This document shows, in pieces, positions 43,858 to 54,605 of a stretch of 64,000 bases of DNA. Below the pieces are notes generated by a model. It did not search any database. It had not been told where the DNA came from and worked only from the letters and a program-made list of their open reading frames with translations. A program made the translations under genes and the position numbers. Numbering within the stretch: the first letter of the stretch is position 1; every line of letters starts with the position of its first letter. Origin of the DNA: Cellulomonas sp. SLBN-39 (GTDB lineage Bacteria > Actinomycetota > Actinomycetes > Actinomycetales > Cellulomonadaceae); the NCBI RefSeq assembly GCF_006715865.1, contig NZ_VFOA01000001.1, positions 1,550,001-1,614,000 of the forward strand, written 5' to 3'.

Positions 43858-45183
43858 GTGACGCCGCAGGACGACCCCCAGCACCGACCGGCCGCCGAGC
43901 CGACCGACCGGCCGGCCACCCCGCCGGCCACCCCGGGCGCGACGGGCACCGCCGTCGACGACGCCCCGGCACCCGCCCCGATGATCGGCGCCCCCGCCGC
44001 ACCGGGCGACGAGGGGACCCGTCCCCTGCAGCACGACGCCCGCCGCCCGCCGCGCTGGTGGGGCAAGGGGCTGGCCATGGCCGTCGCGGCCGTGTTCGTC
44101 GGCGTGTGGGCGTGGGGCGCGGTCGCCGCGCTGCAGGGCCTGCTCGTCAACCTGCTCATCGCCGCGTTCATCGCCCTCGCGCTCGAGCCGATCGTCGTCT
44201 GGCTGGTCCGGCACGGCTGGAAGCGCGGGGCGGCCGCGGCCGTCGCGCTGCTCGGCGGCCTCGTCGCCGTCGTCGTGGTGCTCGCGCTGTTCGGCAACCT
44301 GTTCGTGCAGCAGCTCGTCCAGCTCATCCGCAACGTGCCCGACGCGTACGCGGGCGTGCAGGACCTGGTGCGCGACCGCTTCGGCGTCGAGGTGCCGCGC
44401 GTCGAGGACCTGCTGCAGCAGGCGGCCGAGGAGTGGGGCTCCGAGGTCGCCGGTCAGGCGCTGGCCATCGGGTCGAGCGTGCTGGGCGCGGTCTTCGCGT
44501 CGCTGACGATCGGCCTGGTGACGTACTACCTGCTGGCCGCGGGCCCACGGTTCCGGGCGTCGATCTGCCGCTGGCTCACCCCGAACCGGCAGCAGGAGGT
44601 GCTGCGGCTGTGGGAGATCACGCAGGTCAAGGTCTCGGACTTCATCAACACCCGCATCGTGCTGGCCGCGATCTCCACGGTCGCGACGTTCGCGTTCCTC
44701 GCCGTGCTCGGCACCCCGTACTCCGTGCCGCTCGCGGTGTTCGTCGGCCTGACCTCGCAGTTCGTGCCCACGATCGGCACGTACCTGGGCGGTGCGCTGC
44801 CCATCGTCGTCGCGCTGACCTCGCAGGGCGTGCCGCAGGCGGTGGCCGTCCTCGTGTTCGTCGTGGCGTACCAGCAGGTCGAGAACCTGTGGCTGTCGCC
44901 GAAGATCTCCGCGCGTGCCCTGGAGATGAACCCGGCGGTGTCGTTCGTGGTCGTGCTCGCGTTCGGCGCCGTGTTCGGTGCGCTCGGTGCGTTCCTGGCC
45001 CTGCCGGTCGCGGCGACGATCCAGGCCGTCGCCAACACGTACGTCCAGCGGCACGAGCTCGTCCAGTCCCACATGCTCCAGGATCCGGTGGGTGACGGGC
45101 CGCCGCGCGAGCGCGGCGACGCCGGCAAGGCGCGTGCCGCGGCCGACGAGGTCGAGCGACGCAGGACCGACGACCAGCGCTGA
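43858..45183 (+). CDS. AI-2E-family (PerM/TqsA-type) membrane protein
   Basis: Membrane protein of 441 aa. A disordered Pro/Thr-rich N-terminus (about 65 residues) precedes the eight-helix AI-2E transporter core (LLIAAFIALALEPIVVWLVR, VFVGLTSQFVPTIGTYLGGA, QQVENLWLSPKISARALEMNP). Members export small molecules or ions; some release the AI-2 signal. GTG with GAGGAGG 7 nt upstream; TAGGGT -10-like box at 43811-43816. Confidence 0.9.
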   Translation: MTPQDDPQHRPAAEPTDRPATPPATPGATGTAVDDAPAPAPMIGAPAAPGDEGTRPLQHDARRPPRWWGKGLAMAVAAVFVGVWAWGAVAALQGLLVNLLIAAFIALALEPIVVWLVRHGWKRGAAAAVALLGGLVAVVVVLALFGNLFVQQLVQLIRNVPDAYAGVQDLVRDRFGVEVPRVEDLLQQAAEEWGSEVAGQALAIGSSVLGAVFASLTIGLVTYYLLAAGPRFRASICRWLTPNRQQEVLRLWEITQVKVSDFINTRIVLAAISTVATFAFLAVLGTPYSVPLAVFVGLTSQFVPTIGTYLGGALPIVVALTSQGVPQAVAVLVFVVAYQQVENLWLSPKISARALEMNPAVSFVVVLAFGAVFGALGAFLALPVAATIQAVANTYVQRHELVQSHMLQDPVGDGPPRERGDAGKARAAADEVERRRTDDQR

Positions 45184-45207
45184 GCGGGCCGACCGCCGCA
45201 GGACGGA

Positions 45208-45244
45208 CGAGCCCGCCCCGGCCGTGGAGGTCGGGGCGGGCTCG
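45208..45244. terminator. Bidirectional terminator
   Basis: Perfect 13-bp stem CGAGCCCGCCCCG (45208-45220) with 45232-45244, loop 11 nt, between the convergent AI-2E and GH62 genes. Confidence 0.8.
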
Positions 45245-45262
45245 TGCGCTGCGGGGAAGGCG

Positions 45263-46861
45263 TCAGCAGGTGGAGTTCGTCTGCGTGAGCAGACCCATCC
45301 GCCAGGGCAGGAGCAGGTAGTCGCCCGAGGCGGACGGGCTCTGCCCCTGGTAGACGTACTGCAGCCGGCACGGGCTGATCGGCAGCGTCTGGTCGTTGCC
45401 GGACCGCACGAGCTCGCCGTGGCTGATGTCCTGCGTCCACGTGCCCTCGGGGAAGGTCACGTTGGCGCGGCCCGCGAACGGGTTGGACTCCGTGGCGGCG
45501 AGCGGCGTCCACGCGCCCGTCAGGCTCGTCGCCGTCCAGGACCGGAAGTAGCGGCGGCCGGTGGAGCCGATCGCCTCGACGACCATGAGGTACTGGTTCT
45601 TCCCGGCGACCTTGTAGACGTTGGCGCCCTCGAAGTTGTTGTTCGGCTTGTCGGTCATGACGATCTGGACGTTGCCGAAGCCGTTCGGGAAGTTCGCCAG
45701 CGCCGTCTGGGCCCGGTACGTGTGGCCGTTGTCGTCGCTGAAGAACAGGTAGCAATTCTGGGCGTCGCAGATGTTCCAGAAGTCGATCCAGGTGCCGTTG
45801 CCCTTGTTCTGCGACACGATCGCGGGCTCGTTGGCGATGAGCTTCTTCGGCGCGGACCACGACAGCGGGTCGGCGGGGTTCTTCGTCGTGGAGTAGGTCG
45901 GCGGACCGGTCTGGTAGACCATGTACCACAGGTCCTGCGGCGCGAAGTAGAACACCTGGGGAGCGGCGCGGTAGCCGGCCCCGATGCCCGAGCGGTCGAG
46001 GTACGTGTGCGTCGCGGACGACGCCTGCGACCAGTCGCTGAACGCGTAGTGCACCAGGCCCCAGCCCTTGCTGCTGGCCGTCGTGGCGTACACGTGCCAC
46101 TTGTCCTGGTAGCGGATCACGGAGAAGTCCTTGACCGCGACCGCGGGGTGGCTGGCGTCGGGCTTCGGGCCGGCGAGGACGCCGCTGGAGCTCCAGCGGA
46201 AGCTCGACGGGAGCGACCCGGTGGCCGTCGGTGCGGACGCCGAGGCCGACGGGGACGGCGTCGGAGCCGGGCTGGTGGCCGTGCCGACGCGGACGAGCTG
46301 CCACTGCTGGTTGGTGCCGCCCCAGCTGTCGTACTGGACGACCGCGCCGCCGTCGGCGGTCGAGGCGCCCTGGACCTCCAGCGCCTTGCCGGAGTTCCGG
46401 TTCTGCAGCGTCACGTAGCCGTTGCTCGTGTCGACCAGCCGGAACTGCTGGTTGGTCTGGTTGCGGTCCGTGTACTGGGTGATCGCGGCGCCGTTGGCGG
46501 TCGAGAAGTTCAGGACGTCGAGGACCTTGCCCGACAGCCGCGACTTCAGCCGGTAGTAGCCGCCCCCGGAGTCCACGAACTGCCACTGCTGCTGCGTGCC
46601 GTCGTTGCGCGACCACTGCACGATCTTCGCGCCGTCGTTCGTCGCCATGTTGTACACGTCGAGGGCCTTGCCGCTGCCGCGGTTGACCAGCACGTACGAC
46701 GCGGACGTGTCGACCGTCGCGGCCGAGGCGTCCTGCGCCCGCACGAGCCCCACGGCGCCCACGACCGCCACCGTCGTCACCGCCACCGCGGCCACGAACC
46801 GCCGTGACACGCGCCCCGCGTGGAACCGCGGCGGGCGGGACCTGCTCCCTGCTGAACTCAT
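45263..46861 (-). CDS. Secreted GH62 alpha-L-arabinofuranosidase with N-terminal CBM13
   Basis: Extracellular enzyme of 532 aa that removes arabinose side chains from arabinoxylan. Signal/anchor segment about 20-48; ricin-type beta-trefoil CBM13 (about 50-192) with three QxW-type repeats (QQQW, NQQF, NQQW); Pro/Ser/Thr linker (195-217); GH62 catalytic domain (about 218-532) with the conserved acids D245 (VKDFSVIRYQDKWHVYAT), D360 (GTWIDFWNICD) and E411 (NNFEGANVYK). ATG 46861 follows GAGGAGA. It lies downstream of the GH10 xylanase gene; the two enzymes act together on xylan. Its CBM13 is nearly a copy of the one in that xylanase. Confidence 0.95.
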   Translation of the reverse strand: MSSAGSRSRPPRFHAGRVSRRFVAAVAVTTVAVVGAVGLVRAQDASAATVDTSASYVLVNRGSGKALDVYNMATNDGAKIVQWSRNDGTQQQWQFVDSGGGYYRLKSRLSGKVLDVLNFSTANGAAITQYTDRNQTNQQFRLVDTSNGYVTLQNRNSGKALEVQGASTADGGAVVQYDSWGGTNQQWQLVRVGTATSPAPTPSPSASASAPTATGSLPSSFRWSSSGVLAGPKPDASHPAVAVKDFSVIRYQDKWHVYATTASSKGWGLVHYAFSDWSQASSATHTYLDRSGIGAGYRAAPQVFYFAPQDLWYMVYQTGPPTYSTTKNPADPLSWSAPKKLIANEPAIVSQNKGNGTWIDFWNICDAQNCYLFFSDDNGHTYRAQTALANFPNGFGNVQIVMTDKPNNNFEGANVYKVAGKNQYLMVVEAIGSTGRRYFRSWTATSLTGAWTPLAATESNPFAGRANVTFPEGTWTQDISHGELVRSGNDQTLPISPCRLQYVYQGQSPSASGDYLLLPWRMGLLTQTNSTC

Positions 46862-46889
46862 CGTCGTCTCCTCGAAGGGTGCGGGTGCC

Positions 46890-46920
46890 GGGTGCCGGCC
46901 GCCCCTCGCGGCCGGCACCC
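46890..46920 (-). terminator. Hairpin between xylanase and arabinofuranosidase genes
   Basis: Perfect 13-bp stem GGGTGCCGGCCGC (46890-46902) with 46908-46920, loop 5 nt, 9 bp after the xylanase stop. It may end or attenuate the xylanase transcript before the GH62 gene. Confidence 0.75.
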
Positions 46921-46928
46921 GGCGGGGG

Positions 46929-48927
<1,999 letters not shown>

Positions 48928-50466
48928 TCAGGGCGCGGGAGGCGGGCGCAGCACGAAGGACGCCTCGCCGGCGGCCTCCTCCTGCGCGTCGGGCACGTCG
49001 ACCCACACGCCGTCGTCGCGCACGTGCACGACGAGGTACTCGTAGTTGCTGGTCCGCAGCGTCACGGTGCCGTCCGCGGAGCCCGGCTCCGGGCAGAACG
49101 TCGCGTCCTGCCGGAAGAGCTCCGTGCCGTCGGCGGGCTCGACCCGCAGCTGCAGCTCACGGTGGCGCAGGTGCTGGCCGTCGGGCGCCGTGAACGTCGT
49201 GCACGACGGGTCCGCCAGGCCGGGGCCGGCGACGAAGGTCGCGGCCTCGCGGGTCGCGGCGTCGGACGCCGGGACGGGCTGCAGCGCCACGGCCTGGCCC
49301 GCGTCGACGAGGAAGAGGCCGGGGCTCTGCACCGACTCCAGCCACCACGTCCCCGCGGGCACCAGCCCGGTCGGCTCGGGCGACGGGGAAGGGGTCGGGG
49401 ACGGCGTCGGCGGTGCCGCGGGTGCGGAGGTCCGCGGCGCCGGCGCGGGCGTCGCGGTGGGTGTCGGCGCCTCGACGACGACGGGCGGCGGCTCGGGTGC
49501 CGGCTCGACCACCTGCGGGACCACCACGCCGGCGACGACCAGCGCACCGGTGGCGGTGCTGGCGGCCGGGTGCGCCGCCACGAGCTGCGCGAGGCGGCCC
49601 AGCAGCGAGGCGGCCGGCTCGGCGGCCGAGGCCGCGGCCCCCGACGCGGCGGCGACCTGGGCGGCGGTCGCACCTTCTGCGCCCAGCCGCGCGGCCAGGG
49701 CCGCCGGGACGACCACCGGGGCGAGCCCGGCGAGCAGCCGGTCGGGAGACGTGCGCCCGGCGCTCGTGGCCAGGCACACCGGGCAGCCGCGCGCGTGGCG
49801 GTGGATCCGCTTGCGCCACACCGGCGCCGGGCGGCCGTCCCACCGGGCCAGGAGGCCGTCGAGCTCGGTGCACCGCGGCGTCGCCTCCAGCGCGGCGACC
49901 ACGTCGCGCGCCACGACGAGCTGCTGGCGCACGCGCTGGCGCCGCACCCGCAGGTGCGCGCCGCTCGCACCCGCGGCCTCCGCCACCTCGGAGCGGGTCA
50001 GCCCGCCCGCCTCCTCCTGCACCCACAGGGCGAGCAGGGTGCGTGCGCCGTCGTCGAGCCAGCGCGTCGCGGCGAGCAGCTCGCGGCGCTGCTGCGCCAG
50101 GTGCAGGCGGCCGACGACGTCGCCCTCCACGTCGTCCTCGGCGGGCACGGCGTCGGCCTCGGGCAGCGGGGCCAGGGTGTCGAGCGCGCTCCGGCGCCGC
50201 CGGTGGTGGCTCGCGACCTGGCGGACCGTGATCGCGACCAGCCAGGAGCGGAACGACTCCGGCCGCCGCAGCCGCGGCAGCTCACGGACCGCCCGCACGA
50301 AGGTGTCCTGCACGACGTCGTCGACGTCCGCGTGCCCGCCGAGGGCCCGGGCGACGATGCCGTAGACCAGCGGCAGGTGCTCGGCGACGAGCCGGTCGAG
50401 CGCCTCGTCGTCGCCCGCCTGCGCCACGACGACGAGCTGCAGGGTGGCTGTGTCGGTCGTCGTCAT
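48928..50466 (-). CDS. ECF sigma factor fused to zinc-finger, membrane helix and AbfB sugar-binding domain
   Basis: Protein of 512 aa combining four parts: sigma-70 regions 2 (about 25-95, VVQDTFVRAVRELPRLRRPESFRSWL in parts) and 4 (about 128-185, LTRSEVAEAAGASGAHLRVRRQRVRQQL in parts); a cytosolic H224-x3-C228-x2-C231 motif of the anti-sigma zinc-binding type, with C199 before it; one membrane helix (about 303-320); a Pro/Thr-rich stalk (321-366); and an external AbfB/CBM42-like beta-trefoil (about 368-508) with HLRHRELQLRVEPADGTELF and RQDATFCPEPG. Sigma, anti-sigma and sensor thus seem joined in one chain. It sits beside arabinoxylan-degrading genes, suggesting arabinose-side-chain sensing. 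TAGAGT box (minus, 50534-50539). Confidence 0.9.
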   Translation of the reverse strand: MTTTDTATLQLVVVAQAGDDEALDRLVAEHLPLVYGIVARALGGHADVDDVVQDTFVRAVRELPRLRRPESFRSWLVAITVRQVASHHRRRRSALDTLAPLPEADAVPAEDDVEGDVVGRLHLAQQRRELLAATRWLDDGARTLLALWVQEEAGGLTRSEVAEAAGASGAHLRVRRQRVRQQLVVARDVVAALEATPRCTELDGLLARWDGRPAPVWRKRIHRHARGCPVCLATSAGRTSPDRLLAGLAPVVVPAALAARLGAEGATAAQVAAASGAAASAAEPAASLLGRLAQLVAAHPAASTATGALVVAGVVVPQVVEPAPEPPPVVVEAPTPTATPAPAPRTSAPAAPPTPSPTPSPSPEPTGLVPAGTWWLESVQSPGLFLVDAGQAVALQPVPASDAATREAATFVAGPGLADPSCTTFTAPDGQHLRHRELQLRVEPADGTELFRQDATFCPEPGSADGTVTLRTSNYEYLVVHVRDDGVWVDVPDAQEEAAGEASFVLRPPPAP

Positions 50467-50620
50467 CGCGGCCTGCTCCGCCCTGTCCGATCGGTCCCGC
50501 GGCGCCGGCGGTCGAACGGCCGGTCCGCGCGGGACTCTAGCCCACGGGGTGCGGGTGCCCCGGCTCGGCTGCGGCCCGCTCGGGTGGGGGTGGCGCACCG
50601 GAGCGAGCAGGCGTACGGTA

Positions 50621-50632
50621 CCGATATATCGG
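50621..50632. promoter_or_regulatory. PadR operator palindrome
   Basis: CCGATATATCGG, a perfect 12-bp palindrome 43 bp before the ATG of the PadR gene and also upstream of the divergent sigma gene. It is the only AT-rich spot in the intergenic region. Probable autoregulatory site. Confidence 0.6.
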
Positions 50633-50674
50633 AACGCATCACAAGGGCGCGTCCGCGACGAGAGGGCACCTCCC

Positions 50675-51403
50675 ATGAGGGCGAACGACATGCGACACCT
50701 GCTCGGCGGCGACGGTACCCGCCGCCCCCGCCGCGGCCCCCGGCCCGGCGACGACGCACCCGGTGGCGGGGACCCGCGCGGCGGGCACGGGCACGGGCGC
50801 GGCGACCACGACGGCCTCCACCACGACGGCCCCCACCGGGGCGGTCGCGGGCGGGGCCCCGGTTTCGGACCGGGCTTCGGCCCCGGCTTCGGACCGGGCT
50901 TCGGACCGATGGGCGGCGGCCCCGGCCACGGCGGCCCGCACGGGCCGCGGGGTCGTGGACGGGCGCGCCGCGGTGACGTCCGGGCCGCGATCCTCGCGCT
51001 GCTGGCGGACGGGCCGTCCAACGGGTACGGCCTGATCAAGGGCATCGCCGAGCGCACCGGCGGGGTGTGGCGGCCCAGCCCCGGCTCGGTCTACCCCACG
51101 CTCCAGCAGCTCACCGACGAGGGCCTCGTCGCGCCCGTCGACCCGACGAGCCCGCGGACGGACCACGCGCTGACCGACGCCGGGCACGCGTACGTCGCCG
51201 AGCACCCCGACGAGCTCGAGGCCGCGTGGGGCCCGGCCGCGCAGCGCTGGGAGGAGCACGGCGAGCTGCTGGCCGCGTCCGGCAAGCTCTTCGGCGTGCT
51301 CCGCCAGGTGCAGGCCGAGGGGTCGACCGACCAGCGGGCCCGTGCGGTCGCCCAGGTCGACGCGCTGCGCCGCGAGCTGTACCGGATGCTCGGCGAGGAG
51401 TGA
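50675..51403 (+). CDS. PadR-family regulator with His/Gly-rich N-terminus
   Basis: Regulator of 242 aa. The first 95 residues are low-complexity: His/Gly/Asp-rich (GGHGHGRGDHDGLHHDGPH) then four GFGP repeats encoded by 12-bp tandem repeats (about 50868-50910). The PadR winged helix follows (RAAILALLADGPSNGYGLIK, WRPSPGSVYPTLQQLTDEGL), then C-terminal dimerisation helices. The His-rich tail could bind metal. ATG has GAGAGGG about 10 nt upstream. Confidence 0.88.
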   Translation: MRANDMRHLLGGDGTRRPRRGPRPGDDAPGGGDPRGGHGHGRGDHDGLHHDGPHRGGRGRGPGFGPGFGPGFGPGFGPMGGGPGHGGPHGPRGRGRARRGDVRAAILALLADGPSNGYGLIKGIAERTGGVWRPSPGSVYPTLQQLTDEGLVAPVDPTSPRTDHALTDAGHAYVAEHPDELEAAWGPAAQRWEEHGELLAASGKLFGVLRQVQAEGSTDQRARAVAQVDALRRELYRMLGEE

Positions 51404-51405
51404 GC

Positions 51406-52203
51406 TCAGGCTCCCGGGGAGGACGGCGCGCCGTCGGCCGCCAGGGCGCCGTGCACGAGCGCGAGCACGCCGTGCAGGGCGGTCGCGTCGACCTGGCCGG
51501 GGGCGCTCGCCGCGCCCACGGACCCGAAGGTCAGCGCCGAGCCGACGACCTCGCCGGCCAGGCGCGTGACCACGCCCAGCCCGCCCATCGCCATGGTCGC
51601 CGCCGGGCGCGCGGCGTCGCGCGCGAAGTCCGCGGTCGCGCCGAGCAGCGCGAGGACGTCGTCCACGTCGCGCGGCATGACGGCGATCTTGCACAGGTCG
51701 GCGCCCGCCGTGGCCTGCTCCCGCAGCAGCGCGAGGAGCCGCTCCCGCGGGGGTGTCGCGGCGAAGTCGTGGTGCGAGAGCACGACCGCGGCACCGGCGT
51801 CGTGGGCCCGCCGCACCAGGTCGGCGCGGTGCGCTGCGGCGAGCTCGACGTCGACGGCGTCGGCCTGCCCGCCCGCGAGCACGGCCGCCACGAGGGCGGC
51901 GTAGGCGTCCTCGTCGGCGGGCTGGACGCCGCCCTCACGGACCGTGCGGAACGTCGCGAGCAGCGGGGTGCCGTCCGGCAGGGCTGCCCGCACGTCGGTG
52001 ACGGCCCGCACGGCGACACCGGGGTCCGTCGCGCTGCCGGTCAGGTGGTCGAGACGCAGCTCGACGACGTCGGCGGCACCCGCCGGGAGGGCGGCGACGC
52101 CCCGGGCCGCGTCCGCGGGCGTCCGCTCGACGACGGGCACGCACACGGCCGGCCGGCCGGCGCCCAGCGTGACCGAGCGCAGCGTCAGCGTGGGGGTGCT
52201 CAC
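51406..52203 (-). CDS. aroD: 3-dehydroquinate dehydratase, type I
   Basis: Shikimate-pathway enzyme of 265 aa with the type I (Schiff-base) residues: VVELRLDHL, the catalytic His in VVLSHHDF and the Schiff-base Lys in CKIAVMPR. It dehydrates 3-dehydroquinate to 3-dehydroshikimate. Many actinobacteria use the unrelated type II enzyme instead. GTG start overlaps the stop of the anti-sigma-type kinase gene (GTGA), an odd pairing. Ends 2 bp from the convergent PadR gene. Confidence 0.92.
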   Translation of the reverse strand: MSTPTLTLRSVTLGAGRPAVCVPVVERTPADAARGVAALPAGAADVVELRLDHLTGSATDPGVAVRAVTDVRAALPDGTPLLATFRTVREGGVQPADEDAYAALVAAVLAGGQADAVDVELAAAHRADLVRRAHDAGAAVVLSHHDFAATPPRERLLALLREQATAGADLCKIAVMPRDVDDVLALLGATADFARDAARPAATMAMGGLGVVTRLAGEVVGSALTFGSVGAASAPGQVDATALHGVLALVHGALAADGAPSSPGA

Positions 52204-52796
52204 CGCCGCCGGGGCCCGGAGAACGTCGCCCACACGTGCTTGAGGCCGGACTCGGTGTACCAGCCGACGTCGAGGGACAGGCGGCGGGCGATCTGCAGGC
52301 CGAACCCGCCCTCGCCCGGCCCGCGGCCCTCGGCCAGGTGCGGGTGGTGCGTCAGGTCGGAGTCCGTGACGTCGAGCAGGAAGTCGTGGCCGTGCTGCCA
52401 CAGGCGCACCTGGGTCGGCGGCTCGCCGTGCGCGAGGGCGTTCGTCGCCAGCTCGGACGCGACGAGGACGACCTTCTCCTCGATGTCGCCGAGCGTGCGC
52501 GAGCCGTCGGACGTCGCCGCGGCGAGCTGCTCGCGGAGCTCGCCGCGCAGGGCGCGCAGCTCGGCGGCGCCCGCGAGGACCCACCGGCGCACCGCGACGA
52601 ACTCCTCCGGGGGCCGGGCGGCGGGCAGCAGCCGGCCGCGGGGCGAGGGGACCGTCGGGTCGTCGGACGGCAGCTGGGCCGGGGCGGTCGTACCCGCCTC
52701 GGGGTCCGTCGCCGGGTCGGAGACCACGGGTGCGGGCCGGGCCAGCGTGGCGGGCGGCGCGACGGGTGCCGGTGCCGTCCGCTGGTCGTCCGTCAC
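52200..52796 (-). CDS. Anti-sigma-type serine kinase (HATPase_c)
   Basis: Protein of 198 aa. A Pro/Ala-rich, disordered first 65 residues precede a GHKL ATPase domain: N-box VVLVASELATNALAHG, then LDVTDSDL and GEGGFGLQIARRLSLDVGWYTE (in parts). It is a paralogue of the kinase at 13639-14100. The start chosen is GTG 52796 with GGAGA 6 nt upstream; the frame continues upstream without a ribosome site. Co-translated with aroD. Confidence 0.87.
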   Translation of the reverse strand: MTDDQRTAPAPVAPPATLARPAPVVSDPATDPEAGTTAPAQLPSDDPTVPSPRGRLLPAARPPEEFVAVRRWVLAGAAELRALRGELREQLAAATSDGSRTLGDIEEKVVLVASELATNALAHGEPPTQVRLWQHGHDFLLDVTDSDLTHHPHLAEGRGPGEGGFGLQIARRLSLDVGWYTESGLKHVWATFSGPRRR

Positions 52797-52945
52797 GCGC
52801 CGTCTCCGTCCGTTTCGGCAGGCGCCGCGGGCCCGGTGCCCACGGCTCTCCTCACGACGGTAGGCGTCCGGGTTCGATCGCACCACAGGCCGTGGTCCGC
52901 CGCCCCTGGTCTGGACGGACGTTCACCCGGAGGAACCGCCGCGGG

Positions 52946-54418
52946 TCATGGTGCCAGACGCGGGGTGGTGCCGACGTCGAACACCTGCCGCAGGGCGCGT
53001 CGGGCCGCGAACCAGCCGGGCATCCCGTGCACCCCCGGACCCGGCGGTGTCGCGGACGAGCACAGGTACACGCCCTCGGCGAGTCGGTAGGGGTCCGGGG
53101 CCGCCGTGGGGCGCACGACGACCTGCCGCAGGTCGACCGCGCCCGCCGAGATGTCGCCCCCGACGTAGTTCGCGTCGTGCTCGGCCATCCGTGACGCGGG
53201 GATGCAGCGGGACGCCACGACGAGGTCCCGCACGCCCGGCGCCGCGCCCTCCAGCTGGTCGAGCACCTGCTCGGTGACGTCCATGTCGGACCCCGCGGGC
53301 ACGTGCGCGTACGTCCAGAGGGGGCGCAGGCCGCCGACGACGCGGCCCGGGTCGGCGACGGAGGGGTCGCTGACCAGCACCACCGGGGCCGCCGCGTGGC
53401 GCCCCGCCGCGACGTCGGCCTCGGCCGCGGCCAGCTGCGCGCGGGTGCCGCCGAGGTGCACGGTCCCCGCCAGGCCCACCTCCGGCGCCCGCCACGGCAC
53501 GGGCCCCGACAGCACGAGGTCGACCTTCGCGGCGCCGTCGCCGTGCCGGAACCGGCGCAGGGCCCGGGCGGTGCGCGCGGGCAGCCGATCGCCCAGCAGG
53601 TCCGCGGCGGCACCGGCGCCGGTGCTGAGCAGGACGCAGCGGGCCGGCGGCAGGTCCGCCCACCCGCGCACGGGCCGGTCGGTGAGCACCCGGCCGCCGT
53701 GCGCCTCGAGGTCGGCGCGCAGCGCCGCCACGATCGCTCCCGAGCCCCCGCGCGGCACCGGCCAGCCGTCGCCGGCGTGCGCGAGCGACGCCAGCAGCAG
53801 GGCCGTGCCCGCGGCGGCGGGCGACGGCAGCCGGCTGATCGCGTGCGCACCCACGCCGGTCAGCAGCGCGGGGGCGACGTCGTCGACGAACCGGTGCGAC
53901 CACAGCGCGGTGCCCTGCTCGAGCACCCCGCGCGCCAGGTGCAGCGCCGTGGGCACCCCGCGCGGGAGCACACCGGCCGGGACGCTGCGCTTGTCGCCCA
54001 GCGTGAGCGCCACGAGGGTGCCGACGTCGCGCACGAGCGGCCCGAGCAGGCGCCGCCACGCCGTGCCGTCGACGCCCAGGTGCTCGGCCGTGCGGTCGAG
54101 GTCGCGGTACGCGACGCCCGCCCGCCCGCCGGGCAGCGGGTGCGCGTACTGCGCCGGCGGGGTGAGCAGGTCGACGCCCCGGGCCGGCAGGTCGAACTCC
54201 TGGAAGAACGGCGACGCCCACGCCAGCGGGTGCACCGCCGAGCAGATGTCGTGCACCACCCCGTCCGCGAGGCCCAGGTCGAGCGTGCGGGCGCCGCCGC
54301 CGGCGGTGGGCTGCTCCTCCAGCACGAGCACCCCCAGCCCGGCGCGGGCGCACGTCACCGCCGCCGCGAGCCCGTTGGGCCCCGACCCGACCACCACCAC
54401 GTCCACCGGTGCGCCCAC
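52946..54418 (-). CDS. Phytoene-desaturase-like FAD oxidoreductase
   Basis: Flavoprotein of 490 aa with an N-terminal dinucleotide-binding motif VVVGSGPNGLAAAVTCARAG and GGGARTLDL, and a C-terminal FAD-contact segment YLCSSATPPGPGVHGMPGWFAAR (in parts). This is the carotenoid-desaturase/isomerase-like branch of amine-oxidase-fold enzymes, though no other carotenoid gene is nearby. GTG at 54418. Divergent from the flavin monooxygenase-like gene. Confidence 0.88.
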   Translation of the reverse strand: MGAPVDVVVVGSGPNGLAAAVTCARAGLGVLVLEEQPTAGGGARTLDLGLADGVVHDICSAVHPLAWASPFFQEFDLPARGVDLLTPPAQYAHPLPGGRAGVAYRDLDRTAEHLGVDGTAWRRLLGPLVRDVGTLVALTLGDKRSVPAGVLPRGVPTALHLARGVLEQGTALWSHRFVDDVAPALLTGVGAHAISRLPSPAAAGTALLLASLAHAGDGWPVPRGGSGAIVAALRADLEAHGGRVLTDRPVRGWADLPPARCVLLSTGAGAAADLLGDRLPARTARALRRFRHGDGAAKVDLVLSGPVPWRAPEVGLAGTVHLGGTRAQLAAAEADVAAGRHAAAPVVLVSDPSVADPGRVVGGLRPLWTYAHVPAGSDMDVTEQVLDQLEGAAPGVRDLVVASRCIPASRMAEHDANYVGGDISAGAVDLRQVVVRPTAAPDPYRLAEGVYLCSSATPPGPGVHGMPGWFAARRALRQVFDVGTTPRLAP

Positions 54419-54605
54419 CGTGCTCCTCCCGTCGGTCCGCCCCTGCCCCACCCTGCCCCACCCCGTGCCGCCCCGCCGCCGTGCCCGCCGTCCCGTCGGA
54501 CCCCGCCGCGTCGTCCGGGCACGGAGGCGGGTGTCGGCGGCCCGTCCTACCGTGGCGCCAGGGGTGCGGCACGGGCGCGGCACGTGGACGACGAGGGGGA
54601 CGACG

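Noticed and set aside
52797-52886. Upstream start of the second anti-sigma kinase
   Set aside because: The extra 30 residues are Arg-rich without a ribosome site; GTG 52796 has GGAGA at 6 nt.
52860-52890. GGGTTCGATCGCACC resembling a tRNA T-arm
   Set aside because: No acceptor, D or anticodon arms can be formed around it.
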